Shown here: positions 11,435 through 20,575 of the stretch, in pieces
How the letters are laid out: the number at the start of each line of letters is the position of its first letter
Position numbering within the stretch: position 1 is the stretch's first letter
NCBI RefSeq assembly: GCF_012935695.1
Contig: NZ_CP052859.1
Coordinates: forward strand, 165,001-229,000
Source of the DNA: Pseudomonas sp. ADAK18
GTDB taxonomy: Bacteria > Pseudomonadota > Gammaproteobacteria > Pseudomonadales > Pseudomonadaceae
Length of the DNA stretch: 64,000 nucleotides
Reading direction: 5' to 3'
The notes under the pieces: generated by a model
What the model was told of the DNA's origin: nothing
The model's database searches: none
The model's input: the letters and a program-made list of their open reading frames with translations, nothing else
Translations under genes and position numbers: made by a program

Positions 11435-12220
11435 TTGCTTATCGAGTCCCGACGCCGTGCCTACTTGACCGCCATGCAGGTGGTCAACTGGCTGCCGCGC
11501 ACCGAACTGCCCTTTGCCGCACCTTCGCGGCCCGAGTTGCTGGAGGCCCTTGAACCGTTCGAGGCCTTCGAGTCTTCGGGTGAGGAAGCGGCTGTGCCTG
11601 TAGCGCTGGTCAAGCCGGCTGCTGAGGTGGTTGCAAGGCCTGCGGAGCGGGTTAAGGTTGAAGTGCCGCGCCCGTCGCCGCTTGCCAAACCTGCCGCTGC
11701 AGAAGAGGGGGCTCCCGTGGTCAAGGCCCCAGTCGTGCCGCCGCCACGCTTTGCTCTGCAACTGCTGCGGGCCGGGGGCTGCCTGTTGCTGGTGGAACTG
11801 CCCACCGGCGAGCGCTTCCAGACCCGCGACCCAGCCTATCTGCTGCTCAAGGACATGCTGCGCGCCGCCGGCCTGCCGGACAGCCCGCAAATCGTCGGCG
11901 AGCCGGTGCGTTGGCCGCTGTTGGTGCGTGGCACGATGGACCAAGGCCCGGAAGCTGCGCGGGATTTCGTACAAGGATTTGTGTCGGCGCGTCTGGAAGA
12001 TGAGCCGTGCGTTTGCCTATGGCTGATCGGCTTGCCCGCCGTGCGTTTTGCCGGGGAAGCGGATGCTGAAGCCTGGTACCGCGAACTGCAGGTTGAAGGC
12101 CTGGGTTCAGTCTGGGCCCTGCCGGGCCTGGAATTATTAATGGAAGAGCCACAGCGTAAGGCTGATGTCTGGCAAGCCATGCGCCGGCTGATGGCGCGTT
12201 GGAAAAGTACCGATGAGTGA
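11435..12220 (+). CDS. holD: DNA polymerase III psi subunit-like protein (HolD)
   Basis: A 261-aa protein directly upstream of and overlapping rimI, the position of holD in E. coli and of the psi subunit gene in P. aeruginosa. Psi links the clamp-loader to chi and so to SSB. The N-terminus (RRRAYLTAMQVVNWLPR) resembles the chi-binding peptide of E. coli psi, which supports the TTG start at 11435 over the ATG at 11474 that would cut into it. A Pro/Ala/Val-rich linker (about residues 50-100) separates it from a folded C-terminal domain. That linker may lead automatic pipelines to mislabel such proteins as TonB. Confidence 0.75.
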   Translation: MLIESRRRAYLTAMQVVNWLPRTELPFAAPSRPELLEALEPFEAFESSGEEAAVPVALVKPAAEVVARPAERVKVEVPRPSPLAKPAAAEEGAPVVKAPVVPPPRFALQLLRAGGCLLLVELPTGERFQTRDPAYLLLKDMLRAAGLPDSPQIVGEPVRWPLLVRGTMDQGPEAARDFVQGFVSARLEDEPCVCLWLIGLPAVRFAGEADAEAWYRELQVEGLGSVWALPGLELLMEEPQRKADVWQAMRRLMARWKSTDE

Positions 12221-12665
12221 CGCTGTATCCTTTCGCCCGATGACCGAGGCGGACCTCGACGCCGTACTGAAAATCGAATACGCAGCGTTCAGCCATCCCT
12301 GGACCCGCGGGATTTTTCTCGATGGGCTGGGCAAGTACCAGATTTGGCTGATGTTTGACGGTGAGCAACAGGTGGGCCACGGCGTGGTGCAGATCATCCT
12401 CGATGAAGCCCATTTGCTGAACATCACCGTCAAACCGGAAAACCAGGGCTGCGGCCTGGGCCTGAAATTGCTGGAACACCTGATGTCCCGGGCCTATGCG
12501 GCCAATGCGCGGGAATGCTTTTTGGAAGTGCGTGACAGCAATGCCGGCGCATTTCGGTTGTACGAGCGTTATGGGTTCAACGAGATTGGTCGCCGGCGGG
12601 ATTACTACCCTGCTGTCGGTGGTCGCGAAGATGCAGTGGTCATGGCCTGCACCCTGGTGGATTAA
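12213..12665 (+). CDS. rimI: Ribosomal protein S18-alanine N-acetyltransferase RimI
   Basis: A 150-aa GNAT-fold enzyme. The acetyl-CoA-binding segment (VKPENQGCGLGLKLLEHL) and the C-terminal region with RLYERYGF followed by RRRDYYP are typical of RimI, which acetylates the N-terminal alanine of ribosomal protein S18. The ATG at 12213 lies inside the end of holD (8-bp overlap), so the two are translated from one message. Length matches the family. Confidence 0.92.
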   Translation: MSDAVSFRPMTEADLDAVLKIEYAAFSHPWTRGIFLDGLGKYQIWLMFDGEQQVGHGVVQIILDEAHLLNITVKPENQGCGLGLKLLEHLMSRAYAANARECFLEVRDSNAGAFRLYERYGFNEIGRRRDYYPAVGGREDAVVMACTLVD

Positions 12666-12677
12666 ACGCAACAGCCC

Positions 12678-12735
12678 ATGTGGGAGCGGGGCTTGTGTGG
12701 GAGCGGCGGTGCGACGATTCGACTTGCTCCCACAT
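12678..12735. repeat. REPIN-like palindrome, degenerate
   Basis: ATGTGGGAGC (12678-12687) and its complement GCTCCCACAT (12726-12735) enclose a second direct TGTGGGAGC copy (12696-12704). It lies between the convergent rimI and 12752-13156 genes and belongs to the same GTGGGAGC repeat type as 6294-6355, though less well preserved. Confidence 0.65.
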
Positions 12736-12751
12736 TTAGAACAGTGGTACT

Positions 12752-13156
12752 TCAACGATTGCCGTCTACCGGATCCTGCTCCGCCATCTCCGCTTCATCC
12801 AACCCGTTCCCGCCGCCGATATCATCCTCATCGACGATACTCAGGTCCCAATCGGCCTGCTCGCCTTCACCTGCTTCATGGGCATCCCGTGCGCCATCCT
12901 CAAGGATCAGCGTCTCCGGGCTCATGTCGTCATCGGTCGACTCATGATCATCGGTCGAAGCCCCGGTCATACCGGCCTCTCGGAACCGTTCGTCGGGCAT
13001 CAGGTGTTTGCGCTCCCGGCGTGGAGTTTCATTGCCGATCTCCGCCGTCGGCTCCTCCTCGTCAAAGTCCAGCTCCCGCATCGAGCCCATGCGGTCCTCG
13101 TTGTCATCAATCGGCTCCGGTTGCGGTGCACCGTAGGGACGTCGTGATTCAGTCAT
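12752..13156 (-). CDS. Highly acidic conserved protein of unknown function
   Basis: A 134-aa protein dominated by Asp, Glu, Gly and Met and probably largely disordered (runs such as DFDEEEPTAE, DEDDIGGG). No signal peptide or membrane segment. The longer start at 13162 is possible, but GAGGA fits better six bases before ATG 13156. Its place between rimI and the carbonic anhydrase corresponds to PA4677 in P. aeruginosa by my recollection of gene order. No function can be read from the sequence. Confidence 0.75.
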   Translation of the reverse strand: MTESRRPYGAPQPEPIDDNEDRMGSMRELDFDEEEPTAEIGNETPRRERKHLMPDERFREAGMTGASTDDHESTDDDMSPETLILEDGARDAHEAGEGEQADWDLSIVDEDDIGGGNGLDEAEMAEQDPVDGNR

Positions 13157-13308
13157 GACCATTCCTCATACTGTGGGGCTTATAGTGTGTGGACAGGCAC
13201 TACCCACTAAGATTCAAGGTATTTACGGTTTGGCTATCTGCATCCCGGGCGTGACCCCGACGGGCGGTCGTCTGTCAAAGCTGCGCATCATTCCTGAGGC
13301 TTTCCCTG

Positions 13309-13953
13309 ATGAACGAACTACAAGACCTGCTTGATAACAACGAACGCTGGGCGGATGCGATCAAACAGGAAGATCCCGAATTCTTCGCCAAGCTCGCCCG
13401 CCAGCAAACCCCGGAATACCTGTGGATCGGCTGTTCGGACGCCCGTGTGCCGGCTAACGAAATCGTCGGCATGCTGCCCGGCGACCTGTTTGTGCACCGC
13501 AATGTGGCCAACGTCGTGCTGCACACCGACCTCAACTGCCTGTCGGTGATCCAGTACGCGGTCGACGTGCTCAAGGTCAAACACATCCTGGTCACGGGTC
13601 ACTATGGCTGTGGCGGCGTGCGCGCCTCGATGCAGGACCGTCAGTTGGGCTTGATTGACGGCTGGCTGCGCTCTATCCGCGACCTCTATTACGAAAATCG
13701 CGAAGTGCTCGCCCAATTGCCGACGGAAGAAGAGCGGGTTGACCGCCTCTGCGAGCTGAACGTGATCCAGCAAGTGGCCAACGTCGGACACACCAGCATT
13801 GTGCAAAACGCCTGGCACCGTGGGCAGAGCCTGTCGATCCACGGTTGCATCTACGGGATCAAGGATGGGCGCTGGAAAAGCCTGAACGCCACCATCAGTG
13901 GCTTCGAGCAATTGCCGCCGCAATATCGCCTGCGCCCGGTCGGAGCGGTTTAA
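13309..13953 (+). CDS. can: Beta-class carbonic anhydrase
   Basis: A 214-aa cytoplasmic zinc enzyme that interconverts CO2 and bicarbonate. The zinc ligands and active-site pair are visible: C42 and D44 in IGCSDARVP, H98 and C101 in GHYGCGGV. Length matches E. coli Can (about 220 aa). It ends against the SET gene on the other strand with a 4-bp overlap of stop codons. Confidence 0.95.
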   Translation: MNELQDLLDNNERWADAIKQEDPEFFAKLARQQTPEYLWIGCSDARVPANEIVGMLPGDLFVHRNVANVVLHTDLNCLSVIQYAVDVLKVKHILVTGHYGCGGVRASMQDRQLGLIDGWLRSIRDLYYENREVLAQLPTEEERVDRLCELNVIQQVANVGHTSIVQNAWHRGQSLSIHGCIYGIKDGRWKSLNATISGFEQLPPQYRLRPVGAV

Positions 13954-14465
13954 GGGCGTTTACGTTGGCGCCACTGCTCCATAAACAGCTGGCCATCGGC
14001 ATTCAAGGGCTCCTTCATGCCGGTGATCCAGCCTCGGCAGTTGAGTTCGCCGCAATGGCAGGCAAACTGCCGGAACAGCTCGTCTTCGGTGCTGGAGTAA
14101 TCCATGGTCAGTAAAGTACCGGAGGCGATCGGCTGGACCGACCACAGCTCGAGCTCGCTGATGTCGAGGAACACGTTCGGGTTGCATGAGTGCGACAGCA
14201 AACCGCTGAACCAAAGGTCGTACAGGTGAATGCGGGCGGAAATCTGCAGCGTATGCAGCTGCCGCTCACCCAGTGCATAACCGGACACTTTGGCGATACG
14301 TACCCGACTGTCGAAAGCAGTCCTGGATTGGATCCCCGCGCCATAGGGGGTCTGTACTATCTGAAAGTCGCGTGTCGACGGATAGCCAGGCTTGTCGAGC
14401 AGGGCTTCAAAGGGGTAAAGGCAGTCACTTGCTACAGGTGCCTTATCCATGGCTTGAGTTTTCAT
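13950..14465 (-). CDS. SET-domain protein
   Basis: A 171-aa protein with the SET-domain core (GLLSHSCNPNVFLD, then LTMDYSSTEDEL) and a post-SET cysteine cluster (CHCGELNCRGW). SET proteins are usually protein-lysine methyltransferases using S-adenosylmethionine; the bacterial substrate is not known to me. The frame stays open to 14522, but AGGAGAG lies five bases before the ATG at 14465, which I choose. Confidence 0.82.
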   Translation of the reverse strand: MKTQAMDKAPVASDCLYPFEALLDKPGYPSTRDFQIVQTPYGAGIQSRTAFDSRVRIAKVSGYALGERQLHTLQISARIHLYDLWFSGLLSHSCNPNVFLDISELELWSVQPIASGTLLTMDYSSTEDELFRQFACHCGELNCRGWITGMKEPLNADGQLFMEQWRQRKRP

Positions 14466-14560
14466 CACTCTCCTGAGTTTTTGCTGCACTGACTTGTAGG
14501 TGCTAATTGGCATGCTAGTCATGCAACTGATGGGTTCGGCTCAAGATTCGTTGAAGTAGC

Positions 14561-14600
14561 AGCCAATATCTACTGTCAAATCTGACAGTAGATATTGGCT
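14561..14600. terminator. 18-bp perfect hairpin followed by a T-run
   Basis: Arms 14561-14578 and 14583-14600 are fully complementary with a 4-nt loop and are followed on the plus strand by GTTTTTC. It sits between two minus-strand genes. Its T-run is on the plus strand, so it does not fit well as the terminator of the gene at 14628-15797. Confidence 0.6.
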
Positions 14601-14627
14601 GTTTTTCGTGTAGGAAAATGTCCGCCC

Positions 14628-15797
14628 TTAAAGAGCGGGAGCGCTGATGGACGGTGTTGGTGCCGAGCCTTTCAACTGTTTCAACTGGGCTCTGATCCCT
14701 GGCGTGGCGCACTTGGCATTTGCCTGTTCGGGTGTCAGCTCGCGAATCGAGGTGTAGAACAGTTCGCAGGTCTGCTCCTTGCGCGTCACCTGCCATGTGT
14801 TCATGCAGGCCTTGAGTTGCACATTGGCATCGCTGACGGGTCTTTGCCCCATTGCGGCTTGCCAGCAGGCAGCGCTCAAGTCCTGGCCCATGACTTTCAA
14901 ACCGGCCTCGTCGGCTTTTTGCGCGTCGCCGTCATAGGTGTCCGGATTGGCGGCATACCAGATGTAGCTGGGATGGTTGGCGCCCAGAACCGCCACCTTG
15001 CTGCCTTCGGTTGGGCTGATCTGTGCCAGGCTCAGTACGCCCACCGTTTGTCCGTATTGCTGCTTGATCCAGCTGCGCACGGGCGCACCGAAGGCCACCA
15101 TCGGCAATGAGCCTCCCGCGTGCTGGCTGAGTTCCTTGACCATCCGCGTCTGGTACTCGGTGAAGTAGCTATAGACGCCCTCCAGATCCTTGCCTGCGGT
15201 AGACGGGGCGGCAATCGGGGCGATATCGATGATGGTCTGGTATTCCGGCGTCTGGGGCGCTGGAATACCGTTGGCTGTGAGCAAGGTGGCCCAACGGTCG
15301 GTGGTGGCCGACTCTAGGTAATCCTGGAAATGGGTCAGGGAGTAATCCGGCGGAAAGTGCATCAGTTCGATGCTTTTGCGGTTTTCCAGCGCCATGCCCA
15401 ACGGCAGGAACAAGTACCAGCTGAACTGCCACTTGCCGTCGTTGTTGAGTTTGCTGGCGCCTTGGTAGGCGAGGTCGGCCGTGTTCAGCAGCGTGGTCAA
15501 CGGCTGGCCGTAGCTGTCCGGTACACCACTGAAGGTTGCGAGGACATTGCCCTGATCGGTTTTTACGCTGACCTTCGCCCGGCTGTAACCGTCACGTTGC
15601 AGGCTCTGGTTCAGGTAGTGCTCAACGGTCTGCTCCAACGTCATCGGACGAAAACAGATGACGCCGCAGTTGTTGGGGTAAGCGAACAACTGGGTGACCC
15701 GTTGCGGGGTGCCCAGCGCTACCTCGACATCAGCGTGTACGACCGCACTCAAGGTCAGTGCGGCCAGGGTGAAGGACAGCCTGGTCAGTTTAAACAT
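14628..15797 (-). CDS. Secreted protein of unknown function
   Basis: A 389-aa protein with a clear Sec signal peptide (MFKLTRLSFTLAALTLSAVVHA, cut after AHA-type Ala) and several cysteines (a CGVICF cluster near the N-terminus, more in the C-terminal third) that could form disulfides in the periplasm. I recognise no catalytic motif and no family. It lies upstream of the SET gene on the same strand and downstream of the phosphatase gene. Function unknown. Confidence 0.75.
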   Translation of the reverse strand: MFKLTRLSFTLAALTLSAVVHADVEVALGTPQRVTQLFAYPNNCGVICFRPMTLEQTVEHYLNQSLQRDGYSRAKVSVKTDQGNVLATFSGVPDSYGQPLTTLLNTADLAYQGASKLNNDGKWQFSWYLFLPLGMALENRKSIELMHFPPDYSLTHFQDYLESATTDRWATLLTANGIPAPQTPEYQTIIDIAPIAAPSTAGKDLEGVYSYFTEYQTRMVKELSQHAGGSLPMVAFGAPVRSWIKQQYGQTVGVLSLAQISPTEGSKVAVLGANHPSYIWYAANPDTYDGDAQKADEAGLKVMGQDLSAACWQAAMGQRPVSDANVQLKACMNTWQVTRKEQTCELFYTSIRELTPEQANAKCATPGIRAQLKQLKGSAPTPSISAPAL

Positions 15798-15920
15798 GCT
15801 TGATTCCTTGTCAGCGAATGCCCGTCTGCGCGGGATGAATGCCCACCCTCACACAGTAGCGGCTGACCAGGAAAAACGTGCAGTAAATATGCGATTTTGC
15901 CGGGCAATCGGCAAAACCCG

Positions 15921-17621
15921 TTACACCGTGAAGTGCAGGGCGTTACTCAAATCGCCCATGGGCTTCTGGCCTCGGGCGATCATCGCGTCATCGCGCTGCT
16001 TGAGACCATCGAGTTTCTCCAGTTGGAAGACCCGGGTGATCAGGCGCAGGGTCGATGCCGTGTCATACACCGTGTGGTCCACCGTGCCTTTGCGGGCGAA
16101 AGGCGAGACCACCAGCGCCGGCACGCGCGATCCCGGGCCCCAGCGATCGCCTTTGGGCGGCGCCACGTGGTCCCACCACCCGCCGTTTTCATCGACGGTG
16201 ACAATGACCACCATGTTCTTCCACTGCGGGCTTTCCTGCAGCACCTTCAAGGCGCGGGCGATATGCCGGTCGCCGGAGGCCACGTCGGCGTAACCGGCGT
16301 GCATGTTGAGATTGCCCTGGGGTTTGTAGAAGGTCACGGCGGGCAGCTTGCCGGCTTCGGCGTCGGCGAAAAACTTATTGGTGCTCGACTCGTCTCCCAG
16401 GCCGCCGTCGCGCAGGCGCTTGTTGCGTTCTGCCGGGTTCTCTGGCCCTTGTTGCTTGAAGTAGTTGAAGGGTTGGTGGTGGTACTGGAAGTTCGGAATC
16501 TTCGGAATGCCGCTCGAGTCCTTGAACTGGTCCAGGGTCGCTTGCCAGGCACCCGCGTACCAGGTCCAGTCGATGTTCTTTTTCGACAGCTTGTCGCCGA
16601 TGTGTTCGTGGGTTTGCGGCACCAGCACGTTGGGTAAATCAGGCTTGGAGTAGTCCGGATGCTCTGGGTCGCGGATCCAGGTTGGCCAGTAGGGCGGCGC
16701 CAGGGTGTTTACGCCGTAGCCGTCGGGGGTCAGCGCGCTGGGGCCGAATTGCGGCGGTCCGGTCATGGCGCTGGCCGGGGATTTATCCAGGGGCTTGAGA
16801 CGCGGATCCAGCGGATCGTCACTCTGCAACACGGCGATCTGTGCCTTGGCCACCGATTGGGCGGCGTTCGGATAAAAAGGCGCCGTGGCGCTGATCAGGT
16901 ACTGGTGGTTGAGGAACGAACCACCAAAAGCGCCCTGGAAAAAGTTATCGCAGAGTACAAACTCCTTCGCCACGTCCCACAGCCTCAGGGCGTAGCGGCT
17001 CTGGGCGTAATGGCCCATCACCAGGCCACCGGCATCGCCCCAGGCCACGAAACCATCATTCTTGCCGCCATTGATCTGCATCTGGTTCTGGTAAAACACA
17101 TGCCACAAATCGCGGGTGACCAGGCTTAGGGGCAGGTCTTCGCCGTTGGGACCCTTGAGGGGGAACGGGGCGTTGGGCAGGTTTTCCTGGAATTGCACTT
17201 CGCTGGGATAGGTCACCCCATCCACGCTTTGCGGACCGACTTGCAACACACCGCCCCAGGCGGGCGGCAGGGTGCTTAACAGGTTGCCATCGCGATCACG
17301 TTGTTGATACTCGACGGCAGAAAGCGCCGACAGCGGCTTTTCAACGCCGGGGAAATCGCCAAACAGGTTATTGAAACTGCGGTTCTCGGCGTAAATCACC
17401 ACTACGGTTTTCACCTGCTCGTGCAGCGCCTTGTCCAGCTCTTGGGGCGTCAGCGGCCGCTCCACTGGTTTGCCCGGTGCTTCGCTGGTATTGCCGCAGG
17501 CACTTAAGGTCGCGCCCACTCCCAGCACTGCCGCCCCTCCCAGAAAGCGCCGCCGGCTGGTGTCGACCGGCGGTTTGGTTGCCGTTTCGGGGGAAGGGCG
17601 ATCTTCGTGCTCGTCACTCAT
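15921..17621 (-). CDS. AcpA-type phosphatase / phospholipase C superfamily protein, Tat-exported
   Basis: A 566-aa protein with a twin-arginine signal (SRRRFLGGAAVLGVG) followed by a lipobox-like LSAC. The mature part has the phosphoesterase-family hallmark VVIYAENRSFNNLFG, which includes the Asn-Arg-Ser nucleophile region, and a downstream VTVDENGGWWDH metal-binding segment. This is the AcpA acid phosphatase / phospholipase C superfamily, which hydrolyses phosphomonoesters or phospholipids outside the cytoplasm. The substrate cannot be told from sequence alone. Tat export suggests folding, perhaps with a metal, before transport. Confidence 0.88.
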   Translation of the reverse strand: MSDEHEDRPSPETATKPPVDTSRRRFLGGAAVLGVGATLSACGNTSEAPGKPVERPLTPQELDKALHEQVKTVVVIYAENRSFNNLFGDFPGVEKPLSALSAVEYQQRDRDGNLLSTLPPAWGGVLQVGPQSVDGVTYPSEVQFQENLPNAPFPLKGPNGEDLPLSLVTRDLWHVFYQNQMQINGGKNDGFVAWGDAGGLVMGHYAQSRYALRLWDVAKEFVLCDNFFQGAFGGSFLNHQYLISATAPFYPNAAQSVAKAQIAVLQSDDPLDPRLKPLDKSPASAMTGPPQFGPSALTPDGYGVNTLAPPYWPTWIRDPEHPDYSKPDLPNVLVPQTHEHIGDKLSKKNIDWTWYAGAWQATLDQFKDSSGIPKIPNFQYHHQPFNYFKQQGPENPAERNKRLRDGGLGDESSTNKFFADAEAGKLPAVTFYKPQGNLNMHAGYADVASGDRHIARALKVLQESPQWKNMVVIVTVDENGGWWDHVAPPKGDRWGPGSRVPALVVSPFARKGTVDHTVYDTASTLRLITRVFQLEKLDGLKQRDDAMIARGQKPMGDLSNALHFTV

Positions 17622-17714
17622 TGCTGGGAGTCCCTGCTGGCTAGTTGTTGCAAGATATTTCGCCAGAACGGTAGCAATGGAATGTGACGGAACGAAGACA
17701 GAACTGTTATTGGG

Positions 17715-19133
17715 CTATGGCATCACCGGCGGCAAATACTTCAACGTCGTCCCCAACGCCCACAACAAAAACAGCACCAACGGCGTGTGCACCAGCAACT
17801 GCACGAACGAAAAGCCAATCAAATCCCGCGCCTTCAATCCCAATACTCCCAGCAGCGGCAGCATATAGAAGGGGTTGATCAGGTTCGGCAATGCCTCGGC
17901 GGCGTTGTAGATCTGCACCGCCCAGCCCAGGTGATATTGCAGGTCATTGGCCACTTGCATCACGTAAGGCGCTTCGATGATCCACTTGCCGCCGCCCGAC
18001 GGGATAAAGAAGCCCAGCACCGCCGAGTACACGCCCATCAGCAGGGCGTAAGTGTCGTGGGACGCGATGGAGGTGAAGAAGGTCGAGATATGGTGAGCCA
18101 GGGTCTGGCCGTCGCCGCCTTTGACCACGGTCATCAGCGCCGCGATCGATCCATACAGCGGAAACTGGATCAGCACCCCGGTGGTGGTTGGTACCGCACG
18201 GGCCACCGCATCGAGGAAGCTGCGCGGGCGCCAGTGCAGCAGCGCGCCCACCATCAGGAACAGAAAGTTGTAGGTGTTCAGCCCGGAAATGGCACTGATC
18301 GCCGGCTTGGTCGAGAACTCATGGAACAGCCACCCGGCTGCGAGCAACGCCAGCAGGATCGTCAGCAATGGGCTGTGCTCCAGCCATTCGCCCGGACGGC
18401 TCGGCGGCTGTGGCTTGGGCAGATTGAAGGCCGGATCAACCCCGCAGGCCTCGGCGTCACGGGCGCTGTTCGGCCCCGGTGCGGTGGCATAAGCGATGAT
18501 CAGCGAGACCACAATCAAGGCCAGCAACAGTACGCCGGACTGCCAGAGAAAGATGGTGTCGGTGAAGGGAATCATCCCGGTGATCGACAGAATCGACGGC
18601 GGCAGGCTGGCCGGGTTGGCCTGCAACTGTGCCGCCGACGACGACAGCCCCAGCGCCCAGACGGCACCGAGACCCAGATAGGCCGCAGCGCCGGCGGCGC
18701 GGTAGTCCATGCGCAAATCCGTGCGCCGAGCCAATGCCCGTACCAACAGGCCGCCGAACACCAGGGACAAGCCCCAGTTGAGCAACGAGGCGACCATCGA
18801 GATCAACGCCACCCACGCCACGGCAGAACGGCCGTTTTTCGGGATTCGCGCCAGGCGATCAATCAACTTGACCGCAGGCGGTGAGCTGGCGACCACATAG
18901 CCGCCAATCACCACGAAGGCCATTTGCATGGTGAACGGGATCAGGCTCCAGAAACCATCGCCAAACGCCTTGGCGGCCTCGGTCGGCGCGGCGCCCATGC
19001 TTAACGTCGCGACGGCGACAATAATTACCGCGAGGGCGGCAAACACCCAGGAGTCAGGAAACCAACGCTCGGCGAAGTTCGAGCAACGCAGGGCGAAACG
19101 GGCATAGCGGCTATCTTCGATATCAGCGGCCAT
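17715..19133 (-). CDS. atoE: Short-chain fatty acid transporter, AtoE family
   Basis: A 472-aa membrane protein with about 12 hydrophobic segments and the AtoE-type N-terminus (FAERWFPDSWVFAALAVIIV) and C-terminal GGGKWIIEAPYVMQ region. E. coli AtoE takes up short-chain fatty acids such as acetoacetate and butyrate. The usual atoDAB partners are not adjacent here, so the family call is firmer than the exact substrate. Confidence 0.87.
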   Translation of the reverse strand: MAADIEDSRYARFALRCSNFAERWFPDSWVFAALAVIIVAVATLSMGAAPTEAAKAFGDGFWSLIPFTMQMAFVVIGGYVVASSPPAVKLIDRLARIPKNGRSAVAWVALISMVASLLNWGLSLVFGGLLVRALARRTDLRMDYRAAGAAAYLGLGAVWALGLSSSAAQLQANPASLPPSILSITGMIPFTDTIFLWQSGVLLLALIVVSLIIAYATAPGPNSARDAEACGVDPAFNLPKPQPPSRPGEWLEHSPLLTILLALLAAGWLFHEFSTKPAISAISGLNTYNFLFLMVGALLHWRPRSFLDAVARAVPTTTGVLIQFPLYGSIAALMTVVKGGDGQTLAHHISTFFTSIASHDTYALLMGVYSAVLGFFIPSGGGKWIIEAPYVMQVANDLQYHLGWAVQIYNAAEALPNLINPFYMLPLLGVLGLKARDLIGFSFVQLLVHTPLVLFLLWALGTTLKYLPPVMP

Positions 19134-19241
19134 GAAGCTACTCCAGATTTTTATGATTATGGTGGGGCGCCGGGCCGCAGAAGGGCCCTTGGGTTCAGTT
19201 GCCCACAGTAAATCAAACCGGGGAGAAAATGGCAGTCCGTT

Positions 19242-19709
19242 TCAACTGACCTGAGGCTTGGGATTACCCCGCAGGATGAAGTGCCGGGAAAACCCCAACC
19301 GACGACTGACGCCAGCAGGTTCGGATACCAGTGGCAAGCGAAACTGCGGGTGTTGCAACAGCTCCAGGTGCCAGGTGGTATCGCCGATAAACCGAAAGCT
19401 CAGGGTGTCGCCATCACCCAGCAGCAAGTCGTGAAAATGCCCGCTGCTGTAAGCTCCGCCGAGGGTCGCCGAGTCCAACAGCGCGCCCCGTTCGTCGAGC
19501 AGATGAATGTTGAGGCCTTCTTCGAACGGCACGTCATCCGTCAAAAACAGCAGGTAAAAGCTGCGCCATTGCACGGCGGCTTCCAGCACCGCGCCACTGA
19601 TGAGGGTGCCACTGGCGATGCCCTGCAGCAGCACTTCGCTGGTGGGAATCACGTTTTCATCGGCGTCAGGCTGGTACCGGACGCTGACCTCTGAAGCCAA
19701 CCGCATCAT
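19242..19709 (-). CDS. Unknown protein, partner of the toxin-like gene upstream
   Basis: A 155-aa protein predicted to be soluble and beta-rich, without signal peptide or membrane segment. It starts 9 bp after the stop of the 235-aa glycine-zipper protein on the same strand, so the two are co-transcribed. The position would suit an immunity or adaptor protein of a toxin, but no motif proves that. I do not recognise the family. Confidence 0.65.
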   Translation of the reverse strand: MMRLASEVSVRYQPDADENVIPTSEVLLQGIASGTLISGAVLEAAVQWRSFYLLFLTDDVPFEEGLNIHLLDERGALLDSATLGGAYSSGHFHDLLLGDGDTLSFRFIGDTTWHLELLQHPQFRLPLVSEPAGVSRRLGFSRHFILRGNPKPQVS

Positions 19710-19718
19710 TGCGTCCCC

Positions 19719-20426
19719 TTAAAAGAGCATATCCATGCCAAAAGCGGCCAATGCACCACCGACAAAGGCGCCAACGGTGACGCACACCGGCGCTCCAGGC
19801 CCGCAGGCCAAACCGGCCAAGGCCCCCGACGCCATACCGCCGACAATTCCCGCGCCCGTGACGGCAATCTCCCGGCCAGCCGCCTGGGTCTTGTCTTCGG
19901 CACTCATCACGTTATAAACCGAAACCGCGATCGACAGCACAATCAGCCCGCGTCCAAAGCGGGACAGGTTGCGCATGGTGGCAGTAACCCGGGGGTTGGA
20001 CTTGCCAGCCGATTTGACGATTTCGGCGTACACCGCGTTCTGCTGTGACGTCGACAAGCGGCTGAAATCCGCCGTCGGCCCATGCAGTTGCAGAGTCTTG
20101 CGCGCCACCAGTTCGTTGAGCGTCTTGCCCTCACTCTTCAACTGCTGGGCCATGGCACGGCCAACCGGCGTGCTGCGCGCGCGGATGATTTCCATGATGG
20201 CGTTGCGCGCCCCTTGCGCCTGGGACGCGGCCTGGGTCCAAGTCAGACGACCGCTGGCCACCTGCATGCGCAAATCATCGGCCATCAACTTGATGCGCTG
20301 GGTATAGGCCAGGCGTGCGCTGGCATCGATACTCAGGTGGGTACCGATGCTGGCGACTTCAGCCTGCAGCGCCTTGATCGAACTTTCAAAGGCGGCTTGT
20401 TGCTGACTCTGCGGGGGTGTCGTCAT
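19719..20426 (-). CDS. Possible pore-forming antibacterial effector with glycine-zipper C-terminus
   Basis: A 235-aa protein. The first 150 residues are helical and polar. A hydrophobic stretch follows near residues 154-168 (GLIVLSIAVSVYNVM), and a long glycine- and alanine-rich hydrophobic hairpin ends the protein (about 191-231, GIVGGMASGALAGLACGPG and onward). There is no signal peptide. This architecture resembles type VI-secreted pore-forming toxins such as Tse4 and colicin-like domains. That is an inference from shape; no secretion gene or VgrG/PAAR lies nearby. Confidence 0.6.
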   Translation of the reverse strand: MTTPPQSQQQAAFESSIKALQAEVASIGTHLSIDASARLAYTQRIKLMADDLRMQVASGRLTWTQAASQAQGARNAIMEIIRARSTPVGRAMAQQLKSEGKTLNELVARKTLQLHGPTADFSRLSTSQQNAVYAEIVKSAGKSNPRVTATMRNLSRFGRGLIVLSIAVSVYNVMSAEDKTQAAGREIAVTGAGIVGGMASGALAGLACGPGAPVCVTVGAFVGGALAAFGMDMLF

Positions 20427-20575
20427 GGCGGGCCTGCATTCGTCCGTGAGGGTTATCGAGTATGCCGCTGGAGATTGTCGGGTGGAAGAACCTGCGCCAA
20501 TCGGTTGATCGCGCCAGGGTTTGCGTAGACCATGCCCCCGCGTACCGTTATCTCTTCAATATTCAGAGTTTTGTC

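Noticed and set aside
17787..18884. 365-codon plus-strand ORF
   Set aside because: It is antisense to atoE and has a composition typical of shadow frames (Gln, Arg and His rich).
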